DNA of 64,000 nt, taken from positions 1 to 64,000 of the forward strand of contig JAUJMU010000001.1 of the NCBI GenBank assembly GCA_030446715.1. The letters are read 5' to 3'. Shown here one piece after another: positions 9,167 to 18,899 of this stretch. Made by a program: the position numbers and the translations under genes. Numbering within the stretch: the stretch's first letter is position 1; each line of letters opens with the position of its first letter. The stretch comes from Cytophagales bacterium (GTDB taxonomy: Bacteria; Bacteroidota; Bacteroidia; Cytophagales; 172606-1). Under the pieces are notes generated by a model. That model was not told the DNA's origin. It worked only from the letters and a program-made list of their open reading frames with translations, and ran no database searches.

Positions 9167-9198
9167 AACAATTGATAAATTTAACAATTGATAAATTT
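9167..9198. repeat. 16-bp perfect tandem duplication upstream of the GT14 gene
   Basis: AACAATTGATAAATTT occurs twice head to tail, 25 bp upstream of the glycosyltransferase start at 9142. Being AT-rich and in the promoter position, it could vary promoter spacing or strength through slippage. That role is inference. Confidence 0.6.
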
Positions 9199-9307
9199 AT
9201 AGTTGAACAACCTTTGGCTTATCTGGCTATATGGAAACAATTCAGAGAATGTTTTGCATTGCATAAAAGCGGGAACCGGTAGTTGAACTTAAGGTGTCAA
9301 GGCCTTC

Positions 9308-9868
9308 ATGTTTATGAAAGCCTGTTTTCAGGAACTGACCGATTCGCAGTGGGAAATTATTGAAAAAATCATTGCTGATAAAAGAAAACGGTGACATTCT
9401 CTGCGCACCGTCTGCAATGCAATACTGTGGATTGTCTATACGGGCAGTCAGGGGCGGAATCCGGAGAGCAAATATCCTCATGGAGCGAATCTGCTCCAAT
9501 GGCAGAGTGTATACTACTACTTCAGAAAATGGCAGAAGACCGGCGTATGGGAGCAGGTTCCGGACAGTCCGGTGGTGCAGGAGCGGATAAGGCAGGGCAC
9601 AGACTGCAGGCCTGTGACCAGGCCTGCCGGCAAAGATTCACCCCGCACGTTACTGATCATTACAGTTACCGGGTAGAAATTGCACAAAGGCCGGAGTCAG
9701 CTAAGGGCTTTGTGCGCCGGAAAAACTGCTGGCCGGTCGAAAGAAGCTTCAGATGACTCAACTTCAGAAGAAGACCGGCCAGGGAGTATGAGAAAACCAC
9801 AGATTCCTCCGAGGCTATGCTGCAGATCGCTTTTATTTCTTTTCTGCTGCCGGGACTTGCCAGATGAA
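9308..9868 (+). mobile_element. decayed IS5-family transposase remnant
   Basis: Translation from 9308 gives ELTDSQWEIIEKIIADKRKR, an in-frame TGA, then HSLRTVCNAILWIVYTGSQ, QSVYYYFRKWQKTGVWEQV and VVQERIRQG. These are the N-terminal DUF4096-type region of IS5-group transposases. A downstream block in another frame (KNCWPVERSF, TGA, LNFRRRPAREYEK, EAMLQIAFISFLLPG) is the transposase C-terminus. The central DDE catalytic region is missing. The stops look like point mutations rather than homopolymer indels, so this is genuine decay. No clear terminal inverted repeats or target duplication were recognised. Confidence 0.8.
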
Positions 9869-9920
9869 ATTTTAAAACATTCCCGTAAAGTGTATTTTAC
9901 TTTTTATCCGGAACCTATTA

Positions 9921-10092
9921 TACTGTAAACTAAGTTTCTATGTATTTAAGTGACCTCTTACTCTACTGTCATTCCCGGAGAGAATCTTTGTAGTTGAAGT
10001 TATTGTACCCCTTTCAATACAAAGATTCCCTCCGGGAATGACTGCGAGAGGAGGCTAACCTGGGATAACAACTTATTTAGTTTACAGTGTAC
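9921..10092. repeat. MITE-like element with internal REP-like hairpin (F7)
   Basis: A 25-bp arm pair, 9968-9992 and 10018-10042 (GTCATTCCCGGAGRGAATCT followed by TTGTA), differs at one position and forms a strong stem-loop. Outside it, TACTGTAAACTAA (9921-9933) faces its reverse complement TTAGTTTACAGTGTA (10078-10092). The nested inverted repeats without coding sequence resemble a miniature element or a REP-type repeat of the GTCATTCC...GGAATGAC kind often seen in Bacteroidota. Confidence 0.65.
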
Positions 10093-10111
10093 TATGCAAA
10101 GGTGAACATCT

Positions 10112-10265
10112 GTTATTATGAACGAAGTGAAAAACCTGCAAAATCTATAAAGCTATATAATTCACTGCGCTCAGTACATTGTAAACCAAGTAAGTTGTTA
10201 CTTTTCAGTATGACATCGGGAGGAGACAAGTCTGAAATATTAACTTATCTGATTTACATTGTACT
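10112..10265. repeat. second REP/MITE-like hairpin cluster
   Basis: GAACGAAGTGAA (10120-10131) pairs with TTCACTGCGCTC (10161-10172). After it, TACATTGTAAACCAAGTAAG (from about 10175) faces AACTTATCTGATTTACATTG (10242-10261) and the following TAC. The second pair resembles the terminal repeats of the adjacent element at 9921-10092, so the two may be diverged copies lying side by side. The whole of 9143-10380 holds no intact gene. Confidence 0.5.
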
Positions 10266-10380
10266 CAATTACTTTTGCTTAAGTCCTGTTATCAATTCAC
10301 CGGCTTTATTTGAAAAGACCGGTTTTTCCATTTCTTGAGAAGTTATAATACTTTTTTGTAGCTAATACAGGAGTGGATCA

Positions 10381-12192
10381 TTACTCCTTCCCTTCCTTCG
10401 AACCCATGCGCTTGCGTTCGTTCTCGTCAAGGTAAATCTTCCGCATCCGGATCGCCTTCGGCGTTACTTCCACGTATTCGTCCTTCTGGATGTATTCCAT
10501 GCATTCTTCCAGGGAGAACTGCACTTTAGGGGCAATTTTCACGTTTTCGTCCGTGCCGGAAGCCCGCATGTTGGTCAGTTTCTTGCCTTTCTGGATATTG
10601 ACCACGATGTCGTTGGAACGGGTGTGTTCGCCGATTACCTGACCGGTGTACACTTCCTCACCCGGGTCCACGAAGAACCGGCCGCGGTCCTGCAGCTTGT
10701 CAATGGTATACGCCGTGCCCGGACCTTGTTCCATGGAAATCAGCGAACCGTTGATCCGGCCCTGGATGGGACCTTTGTACGGCTCATACGCTTTGAAGCG
10801 GTGGTTCATGATGGCCTCGCCCTGCGTGGCAGTGAGTACATCGTTACGCAGACCGATGATGCCTCGGGAAGGAATGTTAAACTCAAGGTGCTGCAGATCG
10901 CCCTTCGGCTCCATCACCAGCAGTTCGCCCTTGCGCTGCGTCACCAGTTCGATTACCTTGCCGGCAGAGGTTTCGGGAACGTCTACTACCAGCGTTTCTA
11001 TGGGCTCATTGCGGACACCGTCAATTTCCTTGAACAATACCTGCGGCTGGCCTACCTGCAGTTCGTAGCCCTCGCGGCGCATGGTCTCGATCAGGATGGA
11101 CAAGTGCAGGATGCCCCGTCCGAAGACAATGAATTTATCTTCCGTATCCGTGGCTTCAACGCGGAGGGCAAGGTTTTTCTCCGTTTCCTTCATCAGGCGG
11201 TCACGCAGGTGGCGGGAAGTTACAAACTTACCGTCGCGGCCGTAAAAGGGCGAGTTGTTGATGGTAAAGAGCATACTCATGGTCGGCTCGTCCACGGCAA
11301 TGCGGGGCAGGGCTTCGGGCGTATCGGCATCCGATAAGGTATCGCCGATTTCGAAGTCTTCCAGACCGATTACAGCGCAGATTTCACCCGCCTTTACTTC
11401 GGATACTTTGGCTCTGCCCAGGCCTTCAAATACCTGCAATTCCTTGATTCTTACTTTTTTGGTAACGCCATTGGCCTTCATCAGCACCATATTGGCGCTT
11501 TCCCGCAGGGTTCCGCGAAAAACTTTGCCAATGGCGATCCGGCCTACGAAAGAGGAGTAGTCCAGCGAAGTCACCTGCATCTGGGCCGGGCCTTCATTGA
11601 TGGGGGCCGCCGGAATATTGGCCACGATGGCGTCCAGCAGCGGAATGATGTTATCGTTTCTTTCCTTCCAGTCGGTGTTCATCCAGCCCTGCTTGGCGGA
11701 ACCGTACACGGTCACGAAGTCAAGCTGGTGTTCGGTGGCCCCAAGGTTATACATCAGGTCAAACACCAGTTCGTGTACTTCGTCGGGGCGGCAGTTTTCC
11801 TTGTCGACTTTATTGATCACGAGAATGGGCTTCAGTCCGATCTGCAGGGCCTTGCTCAGTACGAAGCGGGTCTGCGGCATCGGGCCTTCAAAGGCATCAA
11901 CCAGCAGCAGCACGCCGTCGGCCATCTTGAGTACGCGTTCTACTTCCCCGCCGAAGTCGGAGTGACCGGGGGTATCAATGATATTGATTTTGACGTCCTT
12001 GTACCGGACGGATACGTTCTTGGATACGATTGTGATTCCGCGTTCGCGTTCGAGGTCATTGTTGTCGAGAATCAGGTCTCCGAATTCCTGGTTCTCGCGA
12101 AAAATCTTGGAGGCGTGGATAATCTTGTCCACGAGGGTAGTTTTGCCGTGGTCAACGTGTGCAATGATGGCAATGTTGCGTATGCTCTGCAT
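10381..12192 (-). CDS. typA: translational GTPase TypA/BipA
   Basis: A 603-residue ribosome-binding GTPase with the EF-G-like domain order. Seen: the P-loop [12 protein letters not shown] near residue 11, the [15 protein letters not shown] switch II motif, the [14 protein letters not shown]4 motif, elongation-factor domain II, domain V and the TypA-specific C-terminal domain ([19 protein letters not shown]...). Length is typical. It assists ribosome assembly and stress adaptation in other bacteria. Intact and single-gene; the upstream side is a 177-bp gap shared with the divergent S9 peptidase. Confidence 0.97.
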   Translation of the reverse strand: MQSIRNIAIIAHVDHGKTTLVDKIIHASKIFRENQEFGDLILDNNDLERERGITIVSKNVSVRYKDVKINIIDTPGHSDFGGEVERVLKMADGVLLLVDAFEGPMPQTRFVLSKALQIGLKPILVINKVDKENCRPDEVHELVFDLMYNLGATEHQLDFVTVYGSAKQGWMNTDWKERNDNIIPLLDAIVANIPAAPINEGPAQMQVTSLDYSSFVGRIAIGKVFRGTLRESANMVLMKANGVTKKVRIKELQVFEGLGRAKVSEVKAGEICAVIGLEDFEIGDTLSDADTPEALPRIAVDEPTMSMLFTINNSPFYGRDGKFVTSRHLRDRLMKETEKNLALRVEATDTEDKFIVFGRGILHLSILIETMRREGYELQVGQPQVLFKEIDGVRNEPIETLVVDVPETSAGKVIELVTQRKGELLVMEPKGDLQHLEFNIPSRGIIGLRNDVLTATQGEAIMNHRFKAYEPYKGPIQGRINGSLISMEQGPGTAYTIDKLQDRGRFFVDPGEEVYTGQVIGEHTRSNDIVVNIQKGKKLTNMRASGTDENVKIAPKVQFSLEECMEYIQKDEYVEVTPKAIRMRKIYLDENERKRMGSKEGKE

Positions 12193-12369
12193 ATAAAGGT
12201 TTAAAAATCAAGGCGCAAAGATACTAATAAACCCGGTTTTTTCCATCATAAGTTCCGTTACCGGAAAGTTAAGTTCTGAGCACGGCAACCGGGCACCAGC
12301 TTGGCGGAAAGCTGTAAATTGGCGGACCCGTTATTGGGAGCCTATTCTCCTGTTATTTCTACATAGTCT

Positions 12370-14562
12370 ATGCTTATTTTCAGAAAGACGTTTCCTGCCT
12401 TTTTTGCCACGCTGCTCATGCTGGCCGTTGCCGCGCAGGCCCAGCCGGACGGGAGCAGAATCCAGGCCACCGACCTCACCCGGATCAGGCAATTCGGGCC
12501 GGTATACGTGGCACCCGACGGCCGGAAAGCCGTGTACACCCTGACCACCACCGAGCCGGACCCCGAAAAAGCCTTCGAGTACAATTACATCACCCATCTG
12601 TACCTGACCGATTTTACGCCGGGCAGCCACAAAGCCCTGACCCGTGGTCCGGAAAGTGCCCGGCAACCCGCCTGGTCGCCGGACAGCCGTTCGATTGCCT
12701 TTGTGCGGACGGTAAAAGGCAAGCCGCAGATTTTTGTGCTGCCCCTGAGCGGCGGTGAGGCGTATCAGATCACCCGGCACCCGTACGGCGCGGGCAGCCC
12801 TAAGTGGTCACCGGATGGCCGGCACCTCCTTTTTTCGGCCAGCCTGTCTTTCGGTGAATTGCTGAAAGATTCTACGCTTAATCCCAACAAGGCCGTACCC
12901 GGCTGGTCGCTGGAAAAACCCGGCTTCTCGCGCCATGAAGCGATTAAAACCTTCGAAAAAGGAGGCCCCAGGCCCGATCCGGACGGAAGCCTGGCGGAAA
13001 TACGGGCGTACCTGGAAAAAAATGCCGAAGACAAGAAAGCCCGCGTTGTCAACCGGCTGAATTTGCAGGGCGAAGCTGAGGTGGAGCCGGAACTCAACTT
13101 TGAACACCTGTACGTGGTCGAAGCCCGCGAAGGGGCCACGCCCAGACCGCTGACCGGGGGCTTTTACTCCTACAGCAATGGCTACTGGATGCCCGGCGGA
13201 AAACGAATTATCTTTTCGGGTGTGGGCGACACTACGCTGCACCCCGACCGGGACCGCGAAAGCCGGATTTACACGATGAACCCCGACGGCACCGGCAAAA
13301 AGGTCCTGCTGGCGGACAAAGACAAACAATACACCAGCTTTTCGCTTTCCGGCGACGGCAAAACGCTGGCCTTTGTGCGCTCCGGCACCGAAGGGCTGAG
13401 CCGCCCCGAGTTTGGCCTGCTGAACATGGCCGATGGTAAAACGCAGTACATTGACCACGACCGGTCCATTACCAATCTCGGCTGGACGCCCGACAGCCGC
13501 TACCTCTACTTCACCAGTCCCGCCAATGGTGGCTTTCCGCTGTACCGGATCACCCCCAAAAACCCCAAAGCCGAACGGCTGACCGATTTTGAAACCGGCG
13601 TGGCGGCTTTTGGGCTGAGCAATGACAAGGTGCTGTTCGTAAAAACGGAAGTAGCCAATCCTTTCGAGCTGTACGCGGCCGGCCTGAGCCTGAAAAAGCC
13701 GGTACGCCTTACGGAGCACAATGCCCGGTGGCTGGCCGGTAAAAAGCTGAGCTTTCCCGAAAAGCACACCCTCACCAATTCACTCGGGCAAACGGTGGAT
13801 TACTGGATCATGAAACCGGCTGATTCTGAGCCGGACCGCAAATATCCCCTGCTGCTGCAGATGCACGGCGGCCCTACGGCCATGTGGGGCCCGGGTGAAA
13901 GCAGCATGTGGCACGAACTGCAGTTTTTTGCGGCCCGGGGCTACGGCATTGTGTACGCCAACCCCCGGGGTTCGGGCGGATACGGCAGCGAATTCCTGCG
14001 GGCCAATTACCAGGACTGGGGTACCGGCCCGGCAAGCGACGTACTGGCCGCGGCTACCCAGGCCGCCAAAGAGGCGTGGGTGGATACCAGCCGCCAGGTA
14101 ATTACGGGCGGCTCGTACGCGGGCTACCTCACCGCCTGGATCGTGGCGCACGACCACCGGTTCAAGGCCGCCTTTGCGCAGCGGGGCGTGTACGACCTCA
14201 CTACCTTTATGGGCGAAGCCAATGCCTGGCGGCTCGTGCCCAACTACTTCGGCGGCTATCCGTGGCAGGATAACATTAAAAAGGTGCTGGACGAAAACTC
14301 TCCCCTCACCTACGTGGACCAGATCCGGACGCCGCTGCTGATCAAACACGGCGAAAATGACCTCCGCACGGGGGTGTCGCAGAGCGAAATGCTGTACAAG
14401 AGCCTGAAAGTGCTGGGCCGCGACGTGGAGTACGTCCGGATGCCCGGCGCCACGCACGAACTGAGCCGCTCCGGCAACGTCCGCCAGCGCATGGACCGCA
14501 TTTTGCGCATCTACGAATTCATGGAACGCTACATCGGCGAACAGAAAGCCGCGGCACGGTAA
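12370..14562 (+). CDS. secreted S9-family peptidase (dipeptidyl/acylaminoacyl peptidase)
   Basis: A 730-residue serine peptidase with an N-terminal signal peptide (MLIFRKTFPAFFATLLMLAV, cleavage near AQA-QP), a TolB-like beta-propeller over roughly residues 35-470 and a C-terminal alpha/beta hydrolase domain. The catalytic triad is visible: Ser582 in GGSYAG, Asp664 in HGENDLRTG and His696 in GATHELSRSG. This is the family's Ser-Asp-His order. It likely trims peptides in the periplasm. Intact, monocistronic or co-transcribed with the short GH97 remnant 54 bp downstream. Confidence 0.94.
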   Translation: MLIFRKTFPAFFATLLMLAVAAQAQPDGSRIQATDLTRIRQFGPVYVAPDGRKAVYTLTTTEPDPEKAFEYNYITHLYLTDFTPGSHKALTRGPESARQPAWSPDSRSIAFVRTVKGKPQIFVLPLSGGEAYQITRHPYGAGSPKWSPDGRHLLFSASLSFGELLKDSTLNPNKAVPGWSLEKPGFSRHEAIKTFEKGGPRPDPDGSLAEIRAYLEKNAEDKKARVVNRLNLQGEAEVEPELNFEHLYVVEAREGATPRPLTGGFYSYSNGYWMPGGKRIIFSGVGDTTLHPDRDRESRIYTMNPDGTGKKVLLADKDKQYTSFSLSGDGKTLAFVRSGTEGLSRPEFGLLNMADGKTQYIDHDRSITNLGWTPDSRYLYFTSPANGGFPLYRITPKNPKAERLTDFETGVAAFGLSNDKVLFVKTEVANPFELYAAGLSLKKPVRLTEHNARWLAGKKLSFPEKHTLTNSLGQTVDYWIMKPADSEPDRKYPLLLQMHGGPTAMWGPGESSMWHELQFFAARGYGIVYANPRGSGGYGSEFLRANYQDWGTGPASDVLAAATQAAKEAWVDTSRQVITGGSYAGYLTAWIVAHDHRFKAAFAQRGVYDLTTFMGEANAWRLVPNYFGGYPWQDNIKKVLDENSPLTYVDQIRTPLLIKHGENDLRTGVSQSEMLYKSLKVLGRDVEYVRMPGATHELSRSGNVRQRMDRILRIYEFMERYIGEQKAAAR

Positions 14563-14616
14563 GAGCTTGTTCGGGTATCATTATCGGTTATCAGCAGGAT
14601 CGGTTAGATACAAACC

Positions 14617-14982
14617 ATGACACATCCACTCCGCTTCCTGCTGCCCGTGCTGCTGCTGGTCCAGACCTTTGCCACCGCGCAAAGGCAGCAGGTGACTTCA
14701 CCGGATGGTAAACTCCAGGCGGCTTTTGCGCTGCGGAACGGCAATTTCTACTACCAATTGTCCTGGCAGGAAAAGCCCGTCATCCTGGAGTCGCGGCTGG
14801 AACTGAGGCTGGCGTATTTCGGGAAAGATGTGCTGAAGCCCGATTCTCTCTGGCAGGGGCTGAGGTGGGTAAATACCGAAACCCGGGCCGCCGAGATCGG
14901 GCAAAGCGGTGCTTGGTTACCAGCCGCAAGGTGCCCCCTTACTCCCGTAAGGTTGCAGTTATCAGTAGCCCGGAAGGGCTGA
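14617..14982 (+). pseudogene. GH97 glycoside hydrolase, N-terminal remnant
   Basis: The first 100 or so codons encode a signal peptide (MTHPLRFLLPVLLLVQTFAT) and the beginning of the GH97 N-terminal beta-sandwich (SPDGKLQAAFALRNGNFYYQ, then KPVILESRLELRLAYFGKD). Similarity stops near residue 95. The frame then runs through unrelated sequence and ends at 14982, whereas GH97 enzymes (SusB-type alpha-glucosidases and relatives) have 630-720 residues. The following 135 bp hold no recognisable continuation. This is a deletion remnant, not a simple frameshift. Confidence 0.7.
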
Positions 14983-15117
14983 GTTGGTTGTAGTGCTGGC
15001 GCGGGAGTCCTCCCGTGCCTTCCGCAAAGAAGCGTCCCGCTTCAAGCCGCCCCGGTCACAAATCAAACACGAATCTTATTTGACGGGCGGTTATTGTAAT
15101 ATTCCGGCGTTTTGAGT

Positions 15118-15778
15118 CTATCCCTTCAAGTATAAAAAATATTTTTCTTCCGCTGTCGGATTGCACAGAGACTTACCTTTAAAGAAGATGATAACCGGGT
15201 CAGAAAGGACAATGGGCCCGCCAACCTGCATCTGATCCGAAAGTGGGCCTTGCATTTGCTTTACAAAGACCCGGATAAAATCAGTTTGAAACGAAAACGT
15301 AAAAAAGCCGCTCGCGATAACCAGTGAGGAGAGCAGCCGGTATTTGAAATACTCCGGTATGGTAACGCGGTATTCGCTCCATGCCACCGGGATCGTATTC
15401 TGAAACTCCCATTCCCGCAGATCAAAGAGAAAATCTGACTGGATGGTGTAGCTGTATTCCACCATGCTTCCCTCTTTTACGTTGGGCATTGTGAAGTTCT
15501 TCAGATACCAGTTACTTTTTGAGAATCTTGATCCGCACATGCCGTTCGTGCACGATTTCAAAGCCATCCGTACCATACTTGAAGTAAGGCTGGCCGTAGT
15601 CGCCCAGTACTGCCGCTTCGGCGGCAGTGTCCCTGGCGTAAGACTGCATGTCGAGTTCGGCCATTTCTACCTTGCCGAACTTCATTGGCTCCTGCTGCGC
15701 AGTAAGCGGATGCGACAGGAGAAGGCATAAACTGGCTACGCATGCCGGCAGCAGCCAATGCAGTAAAGAGTGTTTCAT
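15118..15778 (-). pseudogene. DUF3857/transglutaminase-like protein, internally deleted and truncated
   Basis: From the ATG at 15778 a signal peptide is followed by MKFGKVEMAELDMQSYARDT and DGFEIVHERHVRIKILKK, the start of DUF3857 proteins, and then a stop. In a second frame, directly at the same point, the family sequence resumes as NWYLKNFTMPNVKEGSMVEY, FLFDLREWEFQNTIPVAWSE and YRVTIPEYFKY. Roughly 50-60 residues between the two blocks are missing. The transglutaminase core and everything after it are replaced by about 75 unrelated codons. Full-length members have about 650 residues and act in the periplasm. Two deletions must have occurred. Confidence 0.75.
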
Positions 15779-16127
15779 GGAAAGTAAATAAAAATGAACA
15801 GGTAAACTTATACCAGAAGTGATAGTAAGACTATTGATTTTTAATGAGAAGCCAGAGTGGCTGCTGCGCTGGAGAAGTGGAGTGCTATTTTATGAAATAA
15901 TACGGGCAATTAAAAATAGTTGACATTAATTATTTACAATCAACTACCCGTTAAGACAGGTTTCACAAAAAGGTGAAAAAAGTGGGAGTAAATAATGCAG
16001 TCAGCGAAAAAAGGCAAAAGGTATAGACGGGCAGGAATCAATGGCAAACCTTCAGACGGGCTGAGTTACAGACGGCAGCCGGATGCGCCAACCCGGCTTA
16101 CGGGATGCGGCAAGGGGTCACTAACGG
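15779..16127. other. 349-bp intergenic region without gene
   Basis: No coding sequence recognised. It contains a small stem (TAGTTGA at 15917-15923 with TCAACTA at 15940-15946, flanked by CGGG/CCCG) and three short AGACGGG-like repeats between about 16024 and 16077. The region separates the DUF3857 remnant from the end of the histidine kinase gene. No function is assigned. Confidence 0.5.
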
Positions 16128-17231
16128 CTATTCATCTGCAGAACGCTGCTCTCCGGTATCCCTTTTAGGCACTTCAATGAAAAAGGTAGTGCCCTGATTT
16201 TCGCGGCTCTGAAACCAGATACGGCCACCGTGCCACTCCACTATCATTTTAATAACAGACATTCCCAAACCGACGGAAGGTTCGCCTTTAATGCCCGGTC
16301 GCCGGGCCGGTGTAAATTTATCAAACAAACCCGCATGCAGCTTCTCCGGAATGCCGATGCCGTTGTCGGCTACGGTAACCATCAGGCTATCGGTTTTTTC
16401 TTCAATGCAAACTTCAATCACCCCGTTGTCGTGGGTAAACTTGATGGCGTTGGAGATCAGGTTGTTGATTACCTGCATGAACTTGACCTCGTCGATATCG
16501 GCGAACAATGTTTCGGGGGCCGACAGGGTAAAAGTTTTGGCAATCCCATCTTCTGCTGACTGGTACTGCCTGATGACCTCCGCTACTTTCCGGATCAGGT
16601 CTATCCTTTTCTTTACGAGTTTGACGGATGCCGACTCCATAAATTCCTGATTCACAAACTCGCGGATCAGGCTGATGCCCCGCTGGCTGGTGTTTCTGAT
16701 GAGTTCGATTACCTCGTTGAGTTCCGGGTTTTCGTAAGACCGGGCATGCCTGGTCAGTACGCCGCTCAGTCCCTGAATGGTGGCCAGCGGACCGGCAAGG
16801 TCATGGGAGAGAATTTCCAGCACGGCATTTTTCTTGGCTGTGTGTTTTTTCAGTACATCACTGTATTCCTTATGTCCGCTGATATCCTTGGCAAAGCCAC
16901 TGATAATCAACTCGCCGGACGGCTGCGCCAGCACAAACGGGGTCAGGCAAATCCACCGCTCCGAACCATCGGGCCGCAGAATCCGGAACTGGAAGTCGTT
17001 TACAGGCTTCCCGCCGAGCAGCGTACGGATGTTATCGCACACAAAATTACGGTCTTCGGGATGAACGGTTTCCGCCAGTCCGGCCGGGTCGCGGATTACT
17101 TCCGCGCGGGTACGTTGCCAGACCCGCTCAAAGGCAGGGTTCAGGTAACCCATCGTGCCGGTGGTGGCGTTGTATTCAAAAATAACCTGACCGGTCTGCC
17201 CGGCAACCTGATGTAGATATTGTGGTGTCAT
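16128..17231 (-). CDS. PAS-domain sensor histidine kinase
   Basis: A 367-residue soluble kinase from the ATG at 17231. A TTG 15 bp further upstream is the only longer option. Seen: an N-terminal PAS domain with PAC region (about residues 5-125), a HisKA H-box EILSHDLAGPLATIQGLSG with the phospho-accepting His near residue 145, the N-box VINNLISNAIKFTHDNG, G1 VADNGIGIPEKLHAGLFDKF and G2 GLGMSVIKMIVEWHGG. No transmembrane segment, so it senses a cytoplasmic signal. No response regulator is adjacent, so it is an orphan kinase. Confidence 0.92.
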   Translation of the reverse strand: MTPQYLHQVAGQTGQVIFEYNATTGTMGYLNPAFERVWQRTRAEVIRDPAGLAETVHPEDRNFVCDNIRTLLGGKPVNDFQFRILRPDGSERWICLTPFVLAQPSGELIISGFAKDISGHKEYSDVLKKHTAKKNAVLEILSHDLAGPLATIQGLSGVLTRHARSYENPELNEVIELIRNTSQRGISLIREFVNQEFMESASVKLVKKRIDLIRKVAEVIRQYQSAEDGIAKTFTLSAPETLFADIDEVKFMQVINNLISNAIKFTHDNGVIEVCIEEKTDSLMVTVADNGIGIPEKLHAGLFDKFTPARRPGIKGEPSVGLGMSVIKMIVEWHGGRIWFQSRENQGTTFFIEVPKRDTGEQRSADE

Positions 17232-17310
17232 GGAAAAGCAGAACAAAGTTCTATCAGCGGAGGGGGCAAATTCACATCTAAAATACAGTAATGTGCGGAC
17301 TTGCCCAAGG

Positions 17311-18033
17311 TTATGTCCCCGTTGCTTTGGAGAGAACCTGGGTCATCACGTACACCAACCCGCCGACTGAAGCAACCGTGAGTAGAATGATACCCATCTG
17401 CACAAAATCACCTTCGTTCGGGTTTTCGAGCAGTTGCCGGAAGTTGCGCGTCTGGGTGCCGGCCAGAATTGCCAGTGCCGTACGCGGCAGCATGCCCGCA
17501 AAGCCACCCCAGATAAATTTTTTAATGTTTACTTTCAGCATGGCCAGCACTACGTTCATCACGGCAAAGGGCAGCACCGGCGAAAGCCGCGACAGGATGA
17601 TCACCTTCAGTTGTCCGCCCTGCAGGTTGCGGATCACGTTGCGGGCTTTTTCTCCCCGCGCGAATTTTTCCAGAAAACTGCCCTGATCGAGGCGGCTGGC
17701 CGCCTGGTACCCAATCCAGGAGGCGGCAAGATAGGCCATGCTCATGGGCGCAAGGGCAGGCCAGCCCAGAAAATAGCCGCTGAGCAGGGCAATGAAAGTG
17801 GTGGGCGTGAGGGCAAAAGCCATGGTCAGGCTGGTGAGGGCGTAAAATCCCGCCCACTGCACCCATCCAAAACCGGCAATGGCCGCTTCGAAACGCCATG
17901 CACCGTAGGTCAGCGCCGAACTCACCGTGAGGGGCAACAGCCCCAGCAGCAGCAGGTACAGCAGGGAGCCGCGGTTGGAAAGAACAGGCTGGTCAGACGG
18001 CACGATAGAATGATTCAGTGGTAAAGTTCCCAA
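17311..18033 (-). CDS. TVP38/TMEM64 family membrane protein (VTT domain)
   Basis: A 240-residue inner-membrane protein with five or six hydrophobic segments. The VTT/SNARE-associated core is visible: ALLSGYFLGWPALAPMSMAY, SRLSPVLPFAVMNVVLAMLK, and the following KFIWGGFAGMLPRTALAILA region. Related DedA-superfamily proteins handle undecaprenyl phosphate or lipid scrambling and membrane homeostasis. No ATG is available near the N-terminus: the start is a TTG at 18033, or possibly GTG at 18003. It is divergent from the L,D-transpeptidase-like gene. Confidence 0.86.
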   Translation of the reverse strand: MGTLPLNHSIVPSDQPVLSNRGSLLYLLLLGLLPLTVSSALTYGAWRFEAAIAGFGWVQWAGFYALTSLTMAFALTPTTFIALLSGYFLGWPALAPMSMAYLAASWIGYQAASRLDQGSFLEKFARGEKARNVIRNLQGGQLKVIILSRLSPVLPFAVMNVVLAMLKVNIKKFIWGGFAGMLPRTALAILAGTQTRNFRQLLENPNEGDFVQMGIILLTVASVGGLVYVMTQVLSKATGT

Positions 18034-18218
18034 AAAGTGTATCCCGGATCAGTCGGAATCTTATACGGAAGCAAGCACCGGTAATAACAGATCCGAAGGT
18101 TTTTCTTCACCGTCCGGATCTGTTATTATGTATGGAGAACATTCAGGCGGGAAACTTTTTAAACTTCCGCAATGTTTTGAACAGGCAGCACGTTAAACCA
18201 AAAAATCAGTTTCAGCAC

Positions 18219-18869
18219 ATGAGAAACCCCACATTATCATTTGCCTTGTTACTTTTTGCGGGTTCCCTATCCTTACAAGCACAGCCGGCGGCGCCGTCTT
18301 TATCCACCAGACAATCAGTTACTCCGATCGAAGCCGTTGCTTCCGCCAAAACCATCAACCGCATTTATCCGGAGTCTCTGTACCAGAAAGCCATGGATGC
18401 CATCACGGCGGATAAGTCGCTGGCCGACCGCAGGATTGCCTGTCTGGTGGATTTCTCCAAACCCTCCCACGAGAAGCGCCTGTGGATTGTGGACCTGCAA
18501 ACGGGTGAATGTTTGCTGAATACATGGGTTTCGCACGGAAAAGGAACGGGTCGCAGTGCAGTGGCGCAGGTGTTTTCCAATACATCCGGCAGTGAATGTT
18601 CCAGCCTCGGCCGGTTTGTGCCCAAAGAAGTATTTGACGGCAAGCATGGCCTCAGCTTACGTTTATCTGGCCTTGACAAAGGAGTGAATGATTTTGCGGA
18701 GCAGCGGGGCATCATCTTCCACGCCGCGGAGTACGTCAACGAATACAATGCTAAGGTCTATAAGCGTCAGGGCAACAGCCAGGGCTGCTTCGCTGTACCA
18801 CAGCAGGATATCAAAAAGGTAATTGATCTGCTGAAAGGCAATGCAGCCTTCATCATGGCAGGAGCCTGA
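18219..18869 (+). CDS. murein L,D-transpeptidase catalytic domain family protein (YkuD_2)
   Basis: A 216-residue exported protein from the ATG at 18219; upstream in-frame codons are non-coding leader. Seen: a signal peptide (MRNPTLSFALLLFAGSLSLQ), LVDFSKPSHEKRLWIVDLQT, TWVSHGKGTGR, a conserved FHAAEYV with His, and GNSQGCFAVPQQD with the expected catalytic Cys. These match the YkuD_2 family of Bacteroidota, presumed to cross-link or anchor to peptidoglycan. Length agrees with the family. Divergent from the TVP38 gene and convergent with corC. Confidence 0.9.
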   Translation: MRNPTLSFALLLFAGSLSLQAQPAAPSLSTRQSVTPIEAVASAKTINRIYPESLYQKAMDAITADKSLADRRIACLVDFSKPSHEKRLWIVDLQTGECLLNTWVSHGKGTGRSAVAQVFSNTSGSECSSLGRFVPKEVFDGKHGLSLRLSGLDKGVNDFAEQRGIIFHAAEYVNEYNAKVYKRQGNSQGCFAVPQQDIKKVIDLLKGNAAFIMAGA

Positions 18870-18899
18870 CCGCTTCTGCCTTTCTGCCTTTCTCCCTTA

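Noticed and set aside
18018-18218. Extended N-terminus of the L,D-transpeptidase-like protein
   Set aside because: A proper signal peptide begins at the ATG at 18219; the upstream codons lie in the divergent promoter region.
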